From QHXW01 sp963847515 (GTDB lineage: Bacteria > Acidobacteriota > Terriglobia > Bryobacterales > Bryobacteraceae), in contig CAWKAA010000001.1 of assembly GCA_963847515.1 (NCBI GenBank), positions 1,302,001 through 1,366,000 of the forward strand: a stretch of DNA of 64,000 bases. Direction: 5' to 3'. Below, one piece after another: positions 36,592-45,579 of this stretch. Within the stretch, counting starts at the first letter, position 1, and each line of letters begins with the position of its first letter. The notes under the pieces are model-generated. The model searched no databases. It was given only the letters and a program-made list of their open reading frames with translations, and was not told where the DNA came from. The translations under genes and the position numbers were made by a program.

Positions 36592-36965
36592 GACGGGCCT
36601 GGGAAAGATTCAAAATCGTTGAACCTTCTCGGGTACCACAAAGAGCGGCGGAACGCGCAACGTAAGGCCTGGCATCGGATTAGGACCGAGAAACGCATCA
36701 GCATCCGGCAGTCCAAATGAACGTATCACCTTATCGTGGGGCCCTTCTGTCCAACAGTCCGGCCATCTGTCGATTTGATCCATCGCACGGACCGAATCGC
36801 ATCCAGTAATTTTGCAGGAACCCTTTGCGGAAGCTTTTGGCACACAGTCAAGTCCACAAATCCCGGCCTAACCTCAAGTGACCTCAGCGGCGTGTCTAAA
36901 GGGAATCGTTTTGGCACACTAGTCAGCCCGTAGATCGCTATCTTCCGCGAGTGATCAGCCGTTCT
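36592..36965. other. Intergenic region upstream of top6BA
   Basis: Contains the presumed promoter of top6BA and the 3' flank of the TPR gene. No gene, terminator or operator could be supported by eye. Confidence 0.4.
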
Positions 36966-38348
36966 TCAGTTCCCCTCGAACGGTCCCGCCGGAGCACTCC
37001 CCGCCAACTCCAAGACGCGCACCATTCGAGAAGCGTCCTTCGTCTTCCTGTAAGCAGTGTATTCCCGTTTTGCCGCGTCGAGCTGGCCCAAGTGGCGCAA
37101 TGTCTCGCCCAGCGCAAAGTGGGCTTCGGCGTCGTCGGGATTGCTCCTGACTGCGCGCTCGAGATACGGCTCCGCTCGCGCGTACTGGTTCTGCTCTCTA
37201 TAGAGTTTCCCCATGCCGCGGTTTACGCGGGCGTCATGAGGATGGCGCTCGACCAGAACCCGAAGCTGCTTTTCGGCTTCGGCGAACCGCTCAAGGCGGA
37301 TCAACAGTTCGGCATAGTCCACGCACGTGCGTGGCCCCGCGCCGAGAGCCAGGGCCTGTTCGTAGGCCTTTACAGCGTCATCTGTTCGCCGCAAACGCAC
37401 ATAGAGGCTGCCGAGCAAGCCCCAAACCTCCGGCTGGTTGCGATCGCCCGTGAGCGATCTCTCAGCCAGGCTGGCTGCTTCCTCGTACGTTCCGATGGCT
37501 TCGTCGACCACCGCCTGTGCATACAGTAAGAGCGGCGAAGAAGGAATCTTCTTCAGACCCGCGACAAGTACATCTTGCGCCTCCTGATCCCGGCGCCCCA
37601 ACATAAAGACCAGAGCCAGCCGGTAATAGACCTGCGGATTGCCGGGAAAGGAACTGGCAGATTGCTGAAAGGTTTTTATCGCCGAAGGCAGATCGCCGGC
37701 CAGCGCCTGCGCCGACCCCAACAGCTCAAAACGCGCGGCGTCATTCTGAGCGCCGGACTTACCCAGGACGCTGGCTGTCTCTGAGTATCGGCCCAAACGG
37801 AAGAGCGCGGTTGCTTCGGCGAGTTCAATCCGCTCGATCGGAGCCGGCGGCTGTGGCGCTTCGCGCGCGGTCCGGAACGCTTCGACCGCATCGGCGTAGC
37901 GCTCAAGGCGCAGGTCCATCAAGCCAAGGTTATATGCGGCCTGCGCGTTACCGTGGTTCACACGCAGAGCCTGATGAAGCAGCGGCGCGGCCTTGGCCAG
38001 TTGACCAAGCGTGGCGTAGTTCAGCGCCAGATTGTTGAGGGCGGGTTCATAATTTGGCTGGATCGCAAGGGCGCGCTCATACCAAGGCGTAGCTTCGGCG
38101 TGGCGTCCGGCCATGTCGAGCGCCGTCCCGATCTGGTGCGCGAGTTGGAAGTCGTGCGAATGCGATTTCCACAGGGTCTCAAACTTCGCCGTGGCCCCGC
38201 CCGGGTCGCCTTTCCGAAGTTGATCGAAGGCTTGTTCGAAGGCGCCCTGCCAGGGGGGCTGCGCTTGGGGCGCGGCTCTCGAAATCATCGCCGAAAGCGC
38301 GAGATAGAGAACCGCGCGCAGGCCCAAGCGCCTAGAAGGTAAGGTCAA
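36966..38348 (-). CDS. Secreted TPR-repeat protein
   Basis: 460 residues starting with TTG at 38348 inside the last codons of the upstream receptor gene (17-base overlap). The signal peptide is LRAVLYLALSAMISRAAPQAQ. About eleven TPR units follow, for example AHQIGTALDMAGRHAEATPWY, ALNNLALNYATLGQLAKAAPLL, and AHFALGETLRHLGQLDAAKREY at the end. The overlap shows that receptor and TPR protein are co-expressed; the same order (receptor then TPR) occurs at 0.4-5.2 kb. The TPR protein probably assists cargo binding or assembly at the periplasmic side (inference). The exact start is uncertain because only TTG codons precede the signal peptide. Confidence 0.85.
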   Translation of the reverse strand: MTLPSRRLGLRAVLYLALSAMISRAAPQAQPPWQGAFEQAFDQLRKGDPGGATAKFETLWKSHSHDFQLAHQIGTALDMAGRHAEATPWYERALAIQPNYEPALNNLALNYATLGQLAKAAPLLHQALRVNHGNAQAAYNLGLMDLRLERYADAVEAFRTAREAPQPPAPIERIELAEATALFRLGRYSETASVLGKSGAQNDAARFELLGSAQALAGDLPSAIKTFQQSASSFPGNPQVYYRLALVFMLGRRDQEAQDVLVAGLKKIPSSPLLLYAQAVVDEAIGTYEEAASLAERSLTGDRNQPEVWGLLGSLYVRLRRTDDAVKAYEQALALGAGPRTCVDYAELLIRLERFAEAEKQLRVLVERHPHDARVNRGMGKLYREQNQYARAEPYLERAVRSNPDDAEAHFALGETLRHLGQLDAAKREYTAYRKTKDASRMVRVLELAGSAPAGPFEGN

Positions 38349-41300
38349 GCGAGAACTGCGTCAGCCGGGGCGATAGTGCGCTGGTTACCTGGCCGAAGGT
38401 GAAGTCCCCCACTGTGGCATCCACGGAATTGAAAGACGGGTGGTTGAAGATGTTGAAGAACTCGGCACGGAACCGGAGCGCGATATCTTCATGAACGGGG
38501 AATTGCTTCGACAACGAGAAATCCCAATTGATGGTTCCAGGCCCGCGAACCGCGCCGTTGGGAGCATTGCCGAAAGAGGCGATGGGTGGCGTGACAAACG
38601 CGGCAGTGTTGAACCACTGATAGAGCGTCTTCGGCCCGTTGGGATTGGCAATGAGATTGGGACGCTCGAGGCCGCCGCCAATTCCCTCATTATCGCCGGG
38701 AAGCGTTACGGTGACCGGGAATCCGGATTGAATGTTGGTGATGCCGGATACTTGCCAGCCGCCCAGCGCCGCTTTGGTCAGGCCTTTGCTGTCGTGGAAG
38801 ACCGGCACGTCCCAGACGTAGTTGAACGTCAGGACCTGAGGCAGGTCGAAGGCAGCGAGTCCTTTCTCCGCCCGGATGTTGCGGGAGTCCTGCGGAGTAT
38901 TCCAGGCACTCGAACTGTCGGTGAGCGTCTTGGCGAAGGTGTAGGAGGCTTGGAACGCCAGGCCGTGTTGCAGGCGCCGGATCGCGGACACCTGAAGGGA
39001 ATTGTAGGTCGAGCTGAAGCGGCTCTCGTATGCCGTGATGGTCGAATACCCGGGGAAAGGACGCACCGTATCGACGGCGATATTCCCGTCGGCGACCCCG
39101 GCGTTGGGATATGGCTGGTTTAGGTTCGTGGCTCCCAGCAAATGCGTACCCTTCGTACCGACATAGGCTACCGACACAGCCGTGTTGAAACCAACTTCGC
39201 GTTGCACGCTGACCGACCATTTCTGCACCTGAGGATAGTCCCACGGCGGCAGCGCTGCGCTCAGGCCTGACGGGAAAAGGGCGCCGGTGGTGCCGCCAGG
39301 GTTGCTCAACAGTGTGTTGAAGATGTTTACGGAACTGTTGAACGGAGGATTGAATCCACCGAACTGGCTGAACGATCCCCAGCGGTCGTAGAAGATGCCG
39401 TAGCCGGCGCGGAGCGACATCTTACCCTTGTTTGTGGGGTCCCAGACGATGCCCAGGCGCGGAGCGAAGGCATCCTTATGCGAGGGGAACAGAGCGCGGC
39501 CAAACGGCGAGTTCTTACCTGCCACGACGATGCCGTTTAACGGGTTGCCGGTGCCCGGCGCCAGGGTGCCATCAGCATTCACTACTGGCGCCTGGCTGGG
39601 ATCGTACTGCGCGGGACTGAAGGAACCGAAGAAGTTGTGGGTCTCGTATTCGGGCTGGAAATACTCGTAGCGCAGGCCAGCCGTCAGCGTGAGGTTAGGG
39701 CGCAACTTGATCTGATCCTGAAAATAAGGTTCGAGGTTGTACCAGCGATAGTTGCCAAAGGGATCGAGAGCCGTCTCGGTGTAATTGTAGGCGTGGCCGC
39801 TGAGGAAGTCGGCGAGCGCATTGCCCGTGTATTGTCCGGTAAACGTGAATGTGCCGTTGGTGTTGTTGTTCGATGGGTTGGCTAGTTCGCTCTTTCCCTC
39901 GCGCGTGAACGCAAGGCCGAACTGCATCACGTGCCGCCCGCGGGTCCAGGTGTTGTTGCTCGCGAACGGCATGGAGTACGAGTAATTGTGGAAGTACCAC
40001 TCCTCCACGATCCCGGAATAACCCTGGGCGAAGTAGAGCGTGGGAATTCGATCCAGCTCGTTGAGTGGGAAGATCTCAGGGATATCCAGTCCCGGCGCCC
40101 GGCTGCGGCTGGATAGCGGGCCATTTTGGAGAAACTTGTCGTTATCGCGGTAGGTGCCCCAGGTAAACTCGGAGATGAAGGCCGGAGTCGGCACGTAGGT
40201 AGCGTTCAGCGCAATGTGGTAGATGGGGTAGACCTGGCTGGATCCCCCCACGAAGGGCAGCGAATTTTCGCCGAAGAGCCCGTACGGATTCTGGAGCTGG
40301 ACGTTATCCTGCGTGAGCCGAACATAGGCGCTCAGTTTATTCGTGATCCGGTCGTCGAGGCGCAAAGACTCCTCGCGCCAGCGCGTGAAATCTGGGACCG
40401 ACGAGACAAAATTGAACGACCCGTTGGCGAAACCCGGCGTGGGCTCGGGAAAGTAGGTTTTGAGCAGCAAGGTAGCATTGGGATCGATCTGGGACGCCGG
40501 AATGACGTTGTTGGGATAAGGAACGCCCGTTGTAGGGTTCTTGATGACTTGTGGATTGGGCCCGTTCAACAGAGAGCTGAAGTCGCCCCCCCGCTCAGCA
40601 TCGGTCGGGACAATCGCCAGGCGCGTGCCGCCGCTCTGGATAATCCGTCGCCACTCCTCCGACCAGAAAAAGAAAATCTTGTCTTTCTTGACAGGACCTC
40701 CGACATCGTAGCCAAAATCGTTGTAGCGATTCTCTGGGATGGAGTTGGCAAAGAAGTTGCGTGCGTTCAGGGCGTCGTTGCGGAAGAACTCAAACGCGTT
40801 GCCGTGGAACTGATTGGTGCCGGCTCGCGAGATCAAGTTGACCTGGCCTCCCGCGGAACGCCCGGTCGCCGCCGCGTAAGAATTATTTTCGATACGGAAC
40901 TCGGAGACGGCAAACAGATTGGGCGTGATGAACGCGTTACCACCGAAAGTGTCCAGGTTGCGGACGCCATCGATCATGAGATTGTTTTCATCCGAGCGGA
41001 CGCCATTCATATTGAATTCCACCGCGGAGTTCGATCCGAAGCCCGGCGTATGGTCGATAGGTGCGGCAACACCCGGCTCCAGCAGCACAAGCTGGGTGAA
41101 CAAACGGTTGGTCAACGGGAGTTCGTTGAGTTGTCTGCCGGTAACCGTGTTGCCTTCGCTGGCGGTTACGGTGTTCACGGTGGGCGGAGTTTCCGTCACC
41201 GTTACCTGTTCGCTCGTATCGCCGACGGCCAGCGAAACGTTAAAACGCACAGGCGAAGCGGCGTTTACGGCAAACTCGGACTGTACAAACGTTTTGAAAC

Positions 41301-41559
41301 CTGGCTTGTTTACTTTCAATGTGTACCGACCGACGGCTACGACGGGGAAGCCAAAAGCTCCTGAGGCATCCGTCTGAGCAGTCAGGGTGGCGCCCGTTGC
41401 CACATTGGCGAGGATGACAGCGGCATCAGGAACGAACGCTCCGCTCTGATCCGTAACCGCACCCTGAACCGAACCCGTATTGGCCACCTGCGCGCTCGCG
41501 CGGAAGCAGCACAATGAAAGTGCCAACAGCAACGTGCCGTACGCTCGTTTTCGAATCAC
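38332..41559 (-). CDS. Oar-like TonB-dependent outer-membrane receptor
   Basis: 1,075 residues from a GTG at 41559 that overlaps the TGA of the GntR gene (GTGA) and has a GGGGGG Shine-Dalgarno 7 bases upstream; a TTG at 41574 is the alternative. Signal peptide MIRKRAYGTLLLALSLCC...SAQ, then a carboxypeptidase-regulatory-like domain (GSVQGAVTDQSGAFVPDAAV). The plug follows (NELPLTNRLFTQLVLLEPGVA; SDENNLMIDGVRNLD), then a 22-strand-type barrel ending FRAEFFNIFNHPSFNSVDAT...FSLDLTF with terminal Phe. It is intact, unlike the first copy. It lies directly downstream of a GntR regulator whose divergent partner operon handles amino sugars. Import of a chitin- or sialoglycan-derived oligosaccharide is therefore a reasonable inference. 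Confidence 0.92.
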   Translation of the reverse strand: MIRKRAYGTLLLALSLCCFRASAQVANTGSVQGAVTDQSGAFVPDAAVILANVATGATLTAQTDASGAFGFPVVAVGRYTLKVNKPGFKTFVQSEFAVNAASPVRFNVSLAVGDTSEQVTVTETPPTVNTVTASEGNTVTGRQLNELPLTNRLFTQLVLLEPGVAAPIDHTPGFGSNSAVEFNMNGVRSDENNLMIDGVRNLDTFGGNAFITPNLFAVSEFRIENNSYAAATGRSAGGQVNLISRAGTNQFHGNAFEFFRNDALNARNFFANSIPENRYNDFGYDVGGPVKKDKIFFFWSEEWRRIIQSGGTRLAIVPTDAERGGDFSSLLNGPNPQVIKNPTTGVPYPNNVIPASQIDPNATLLLKTYFPEPTPGFANGSFNFVSSVPDFTRWREESLRLDDRITNKLSAYVRLTQDNVQLQNPYGLFGENSLPFVGGSSQVYPIYHIALNATYVPTPAFISEFTWGTYRDNDKFLQNGPLSSRSRAPGLDIPEIFPLNELDRIPTLYFAQGYSGIVEEWYFHNYSYSMPFASNNTWTRGRHVMQFGLAFTREGKSELANPSNNNTNGTFTFTGQYTGNALADFLSGHAYNYTETALDPFGNYRWYNLEPYFQDQIKLRPNLTLTAGLRYEYFQPEYETHNFFGSFSPAQYDPSQAPVVNADGTLAPGTGNPLNGIVVAGKNSPFGRALFPSHKDAFAPRLGIVWDPTNKGKMSLRAGYGIFYDRWGSFSQFGGFNPPFNSSVNIFNTLLSNPGGTTGALFPSGLSAALPPWDYPQVQKWSVSVQREVGFNTAVSVAYVGTKGTHLLGATNLNQPYPNAGVADGNIAVDTVRPFPGYSTITAYESRFSSTYNSLQVSAIRRLQHGLAFQASYTFAKTLTDSSSAWNTPQDSRNIRAEKGLAAFDLPQVLTFNYVWDVPVFHDSKGLTKAALGGWQVSGITNIQSGFPVTVTLPGDNEGIGGGLERPNLIANPNGPKTLYQWFNTAAFVTPPIASFGNAPNGAVRGPGTINWDFSLSKQFPVHEDIALRFRAEFFNIFNHPSFNSVDATVGDFTFGQVTSALSPRLTQFSLDLTF

Positions 41560-42356
41560 AATGACACCCCCCAATTTGGAGTTTTCTTCCTGCGAACGGA
41601 ATGCACTACGGCACTGTAGAGGTCGCCTCGATAAGTCGATCGGGTTAGCTCGAGGGCCTCACCCGTATCCGTGAATGCCTTCCGGTTCACCACCAAGGCC
41701 GCACAGCTCCTGGGAATTCCCAACAGCCTGCGGTGTGCGGCGGAGGGCAACTCCGCCGAAATCTCTTCAATACATGCGTCTAACCTGAGCCCGTACGATT
41801 CTTCAAGAATCCGGTATAAAGAGTTCTTTTCGAGATCGAAACGTTCCAGCCAGGGAGCGAGGCGTTGTGAGAGCTGAGACGTTTCTACCGCGAGCGGTGT
41901 TCCGTCCTTTAGTCGCACGCGGCAAATTTCGTACACTTTGTTACCTTCGGACAGGCCGAAGAACTTACGCGTGGAAAGCGTTGGTACCACCAGCTCGAAC
42001 GAGATCACGCGTGACTGGGCGCTGCCTCCGCGGCTGCGGATTTCCTCGGTGAAGCTTCGCATCTCCTGCTGCTGCTTCTGCAGACGTTGCGGTGCCACAA
42101 AGGTGCCGCGGCCGCGATGCGATTCGATGAGCCCCTCGCGCTTGAGCATGACCATGGTCTGGCGCAACGTCATTCGGCTGATACCGTATCGCTCGCAAAA
42201 GAACCGTTCCGGGGGTAAGAGGGAGCCCGGCGGGAGAAGGTTGCTCTTCAGCACAGAAGCCAGTGCTTCGGCGATCTGCAGGTAGATCGGCGTCGGCGAG
42301 TTTTTGTCCAGCCGGAGGGATTGAAATGCGGCAAATGGATCAGGCTTGGCGGACAT
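41556..42356 (-). CDS. GntR/HutC-family regulator (UTRA domain), amino-sugar type
   Basis: 266 residues. The winged helix-turn-helix spans residues about 20-88 (PIYLQIAEALASVLKSNLLPPGS, then PPERFFCERYGISRMTLRQT, then LIESHRGRGTFVA). The UTRA effector domain follows at about 110-260 (SFTEEIRSRGGSAQSRVISF; GNKVYEICRVRLKDGTPLAVET; ALELTRSTYRGDLYSAVV). These features match the NagR/DasR group that senses GlcNAc-6-P or GlcN-6-P. NagR/DasR-like palindromes lie directly upstream, between this gene and a RhaT-like permease plus NanE-NanK kinase/epimerase. It likely represses both the downstream receptor/TPR genes and the divergent sugar genes. Confidence 0.92.
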   Translation of the reverse strand: MSAKPDPFAAFQSLRLDKNSPTPIYLQIAEALASVLKSNLLPPGSLLPPERFFCERYGISRMTLRQTMVMLKREGLIESHRGRGTFVAPQRLQKQQQEMRSFTEEIRSRGGSAQSRVISFELVVPTLSTRKFFGLSEGNKVYEICRVRLKDGTPLAVETSQLSQRLAPWLERFDLEKNSLYRILEESYGLRLDACIEEISAELPSAAHRRLLGIPRSCAALVVNRKAFTDTGEALELTRSTYRGDLYSAVVHSVRRKKTPNWGVSL

Positions 42357-42360
42357 AGGT

Positions 42361-42389
42361 AAATGTCTAGACCAAATGTATAGACATTT
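42361..42389. promoter_or_regulatory. GntR (NagR/DasR-like) operator between divergent genes
   Basis: A perfect 9-bp inverted repeat, AAATGTCTA (42361-42369) and TAGACATTT (42381-42389), is separated by 11 bases. Within it are two octamers of the NagR/DasR type: the perfect palindrome GTCTAGAC (42365-42372) and GTATAGAC (42378-42385), 13 bases apart. These match the core of known dre sites (GTMTAGAC). The site lies 5 bases from the GntR start codon and upstream of the sugar permease, so it can control both directions. Confidence 0.75.
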
Positions 42390-42449
42390 GTATCACTGAT
42401 GGATTATTCTGTCAATGCATTTTCGAAAAACAGCATCATTGGAAGACTC

Positions 42450-43451
42450 ATGGCTGCCACCGGCATTCTGCTCTCGGCTCTCTCTGGTATCTGCAACGGT
42501 CTTTTCACTGCTCCGATGAAGCTGGAACGGCGATGGAAGTGGGAGAACATCTGGTTCGCATTCATCGTAGTGGCGTGCCTGATCATGCCGCCCGTCTTTG
42601 TTTTTCCGGCCGTCCCGGCTTGGCGAGAGGTGCTGGCCGCCGCTCCTTCAGGCGCGATTTTTTCCGCATTGAGTTTCGGTTTCGCCTGGGGCTTTGGCGC
42701 CATTTGCTTCGGCCGCAGCGTCGATCGGCTGGGTGTATCCATCGCGAACAGCTTGGTCATCGGTTTGAGTTCGGCGTTGGGCTCACTTGTGCCTCTCATC
42801 ATGACGGGTGCGCTGCGTGTGGACACTCGGCAGCTGGTGTTATTTGGCGGCGTCATTACGTTCTTGATGGGAGTCTGGCTCTGCGGCCGGGCGGGGCGGC
42901 TGCGTGATGGAACGGGCAACTCCGCCGCGAACGCCACGGCGGCCGGCTATCTTTTTGCGATTGTCGCCGGAGTGATGTCTGCGGTCTTCAACGTCGGCTA
43001 CACGCTGGCGCTGCCTATTGCAGAGGCGGGGGTGAAGATGGGGTACTCCCGCTTTTCAGCAACCAACTGTATCTGGTTACTGATGTTGGGAGCGGGTTCG
43101 GCCCCCAACATCGCATACTGTCTGTTCCTGATGACGCGCAACAAGAGTGCCCGGCTGATGGTCTCTCGGCCCACCGCCCGCTCCTGGGTGTTGAGCGTGG
43201 CCATGGGGTTGTTGTGGGGTGGCAGCATCTTCCTCTACGGAGCTGCTACGCCGCGCCTCGGTAACATCGGGCCGTCCATCGGATGGCCACTCAGCCTCGC
43301 GGTGGGTCTGGTAGTCGCCAACTTGATGGGCGTGCTGCTGGGCGAATGGCGAGGCGTCGGGGAACCGGCGGTGCGAAAAATGACCTGGGGTGTTTTAACG
43401 CTCATTGTCGCTATAGTGATTTGTGCTGTCTCAACCCGGTTCGGTGCATGA
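42450..43451 (+). CDS. RhaT-like (DMT superfamily) sugar:proton symporter
   Basis: 333 residues from the ATG at 42450, preceded by TTGGAAG at good spacing; an in-frame ATG at 42399 lies almost against the operator and lacks a Shine-Dalgarno. Ten hydrophobic segments are visible. The sequence resembles the L-rhamnose-proton symporter family (ALSGICNGLFTAPMKLERRWKWENIW at the N-terminus; FGFAWGFGAICFGRSVDRLGVSIANS; IGWPLSLAVGLVVANLMGVLLGEW at the end). The following gene encodes ManNAc kinase/epimerase and overlaps by four bases (ATGA), so the substrate is more likely N-acetylmannosamine or a related amino sugar than rhamnose (inference). Repression by the divergent GntR protein is expected. 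Confidence 0.85.
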   Translation: MAATGILLSALSGICNGLFTAPMKLERRWKWENIWFAFIVVACLIMPPVFVFPAVPAWREVLAAAPSGAIFSALSFGFAWGFGAICFGRSVDRLGVSIANSLVIGLSSALGSLVPLIMTGALRVDTRQLVLFGGVITFLMGVWLCGRAGRLRDGTGNSAANATAAGYLFAIVAGVMSAVFNVGYTLALPIAEAGVKMGYSRFSATNCIWLLMLGAGSAPNIAYCLFLMTRNKSARLMVSRPTARSWVLSVAMGLLWGGSIFLYGAATPRLGNIGPSIGWPLSLAVGLVVANLMGVLLGEWRGVGEPAVRKMTWGVLTLIVAIVICAVSTRFGA

Positions 43452-45061
43452 GAATTCCACAGGTTTGTCGACAACTTGAGGGGAAATTGATCGCTTCCTG
43501 TCAGGCTCACGAAGGAGATATTTTTCGTGATCCTCAGTTGATTGCTCGCTTCGCTGAGGCGGCGCTGGCCGGGGGCGCAGCCGGAATTCGGGCGAACGGC
43601 GCCGCCGATATCCGGGCGATCCGCCGGATTACCCGGGCCCCTATTTTGGGCATAGAAAAAGTAATCCTTGAAGACGGCAACGTGCTGATCACGCCGTCGC
43701 TGGAGGCCGCCCGCACGCTGGTGGAAGCCGGGGCGGACATGATTGCCGTGGATACTACCTTGCGCGGCCAACACCATGGGGCGCTGGAGCGCGTACGACG
43801 GATCAAGGAAGAACTCGCGGTTCCCGTCTTGGCCGACATCTCGACTGTAGAGGAAGCGCTGACCGCGGCCCGGGCAGGCGCTGACTTCGTGCTGTCCACC
43901 ATGCGCGGTTATACACCCGAAACAGCGCACGTCGCCGGGTTCGAACCCTCCTTCATCGAGCAGGTAGCGCATGTGTGTCCCGTTCCCGTGTTGGCTGAGG
44001 GCCGCATCCACACTCCCCAGCAAGCGCGCGAAGCCATCGCCGCCGGCGCCTTCGCGGTGGTAGTGGGCACAGCCATCACCCGGCCGCGTGACATTACTCG
44101 CGCGTTTGCCGGAGCGATCGAGAAACAGTCAGCCTTGCGGCAAGCCGGGCTGAGTTTTCTCGGCATCGATCTCGGCGGAACAAATACCAAAGCCGGCATC
44201 GTTTCGTCTTCGGGCGAACTGCTGTCGAAATGTTCGGTCCCGACCCCAGCCATGGCGGGACGGGCCGTGCTGCTCGATCATTTGAAGCGGGTCGCGCAGG
44301 ATCTGTCGCAACGCGCCGCCGCAATGGACTGCGCCCCGGCCGGCCTGGGCGTGGCCACTGCCGGGTGGGTCAACACGGACACCGGTACGATAGCCTACGC
44401 GACCGGCAATCTTCCCGGCTGGACGGGCACGCTCGTCGCAGACGAGCTCAACCGTTGCCTGCGTCTGCCCGTCGCAGTCGAAAATGACGCCAACGCACTG
44501 GCCGTAGCCGAGAGGCACTTTGGAGCTGGGAGCGGATTGCGAGATTTCGTCTGCATCACACTCGGGACCGGAGTTGGTGGGGGGTGCTACGTCGCCGGCA
44601 GGCTGAATCGCGGAGCGCACCATTTTGCCAACGCCTTCGGCCACATCAATATCGTGCCAGGCGGCCTGCCCTGCACGTGTGGGAAGTGTGGGTGTCTGGA
44701 GGCGTATTGCAATGCAACCGCCCTGGTGCGCTACTCTGAAGGAAATTTCGGCTCCGCCGAGGAGATCATCGCAGCTGGCCATGCCGGTGATGCTCGGGCA
44801 GTTGCGGCGATATGGAGCTTTGCCAAATATCTGGCCCAAGGCTGCTGTTCACTCATTCAGTTGCTGGATCCCGAAGCCTTGATCCTTTCCGGGGGCGTGG
44901 CCCAAAACAATCCGATGTTGCTCCAAGCGCTCAGCGAGGAACTTGCTGCGATCGTCCCGGCCTGGAACGAGCGGCAGCTTAGGATAGTAGGCTCGCCCCT
45001 CGGCTACTACGGTGGCGTGTTAGGAGCAGCGGCGGTAGCGATGGAAAAATTGTTCTGCTAG
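43448..45061 (+). CDS. nanEK: NanE-NanK fusion: ManNAc-6-P 2-epimerase and ROK-family ManNAc kinase
   Basis: 537 residues from the ATG at 43448 (MRIPQVCRQLEGKLIASCQA), which overlaps the permease stop. Residues 1-235 are a TIM-barrel NanE domain (GAAGIRANGAADIRAIRRIT; MIAVDTTLRG; PVLADISTVEEALTAARAGADFV; PVLAEGRIHTPQQAREAIAAGAFAVVVGTAI). Residues about 240-537 are a ROK sugar kinase with the phosphate loop FLGIDLGGTNTKAGIV, catalytic Asp in ENDANALAVAE, and the zinc-binding CTCGKCGCLEAYC. Together they convert ManNAc with ATP to ManNAc-6-P and then GlcNAc-6-P. No sialate lyase gene is in the window, so free ManNAc or an unlinked nanA is implied. Separate nanE and nanK are usual; the fused form is less common. 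Confidence 0.92.
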   Translation: MRIPQVCRQLEGKLIASCQAHEGDIFRDPQLIARFAEAALAGGAAGIRANGAADIRAIRRITRAPILGIEKVILEDGNVLITPSLEAARTLVEAGADMIAVDTTLRGQHHGALERVRRIKEELAVPVLADISTVEEALTAARAGADFVLSTMRGYTPETAHVAGFEPSFIEQVAHVCPVPVLAEGRIHTPQQAREAIAAGAFAVVVGTAITRPRDITRAFAGAIEKQSALRQAGLSFLGIDLGGTNTKAGIVSSSGELLSKCSVPTPAMAGRAVLLDHLKRVAQDLSQRAAAMDCAPAGLGVATAGWVNTDTGTIAYATGNLPGWTGTLVADELNRCLRLPVAVENDANALAVAERHFGAGSGLRDFVCITLGTGVGGGCYVAGRLNRGAHHFANAFGHINIVPGGLPCTCGKCGCLEAYCNATALVRYSEGNFGSAEEIIAAGHAGDARAVAAIWSFAKYLAQGCCSLIQLLDPEALILSGGVAQNNPMLLQALSEELAAIVPAWNERQLRIVGSPLGYYGGVLGAAAVAMEKLFC

Positions 45062-45279
45062 TCGAGAGCATGGCGGGCATTAGAACGCGCAGCGGTTTTC
45101 AGCCGTGACTGCCGTGCAACGCGGGATCGCCCAGCGGACGATTATCGAGGCCGCCAGTTGGTTGGTGATGAGCCTCCTTCACAAGACCGCAGACGAGCTC
45201 GAAAACCTGCGCGACCTGAACCAGGAGCAGACGTCATTCGACAAAGGTCCCGCAGGGATGCGCGACAAGCGTCACGTGT
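45062..45279. other. Short intergenic stretch
   Basis: A 75-codon plus-strand frame starting at 45105 lacks recognisable motifs and runs antisense into the PEP-CTERM remnant; I do not call it. No terminator was identified after the kinase gene. Confidence 0.4.
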
Positions 45280-45490
45280 CTAAAGACGACGCTTCTTTAG
45301 AACGACGGCACCGAGCAGCGCCAATCCGGTGAGCAACTATCGATGGCGGTTCGGGAACGGTGGCCGGGTTCGTACAGAATCCACGCTGCACATCGTTATT
45401 GTCGACATAGAACCCGACGATCTCGTTCGAGTCCTTGATCCCGGTCATCTGGGTGATTTGGACGCGCTTTTTCAAAATGCAAAGCGAGTA
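45280..45490 (-). pseudogene. C-terminal remnant of a PEP-CTERM exported protein
   Basis: On the minus strand the frame reads VQITQMTGIKDSNEIVGFYV, then DNNDVQRGFCTNPATVPEPPS. After a one-step shift near 45340 it continues LLTGLALLGAVVLKKRRL and stops with TAG at 45282-45280. The first part resembles one of the repeated G-I-x-D-x-G-x-I-V-G-x-Y units of extracellular HAF-repeat proteins. The second is a typical PEP-CTERM sorting signal (PEP motif, hydrophobic helix, basic tail). Only this end of the gene survives and the frame is broken. Confidence 0.6.
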
Positions 45491-45579
45491 ACGCGACTGG
45501 ATGATGGACTCGAACCCGACTTCCGGGGAGCCTAGTAAATGCGGTCCGGGCATTTTCGTGAGCCGTAGGGCCGGGGGCG

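Noticed and set aside
40126..41364. 412-codon plus-strand open frame
   Set aside because: Antisense to the intact second Oar-like receptor.
43283..43447. Upstream extension of the NanE-NanK frame
   Set aside because: It lies inside the permease gene in another frame; the ATG overlapping the permease stop is the natural start.
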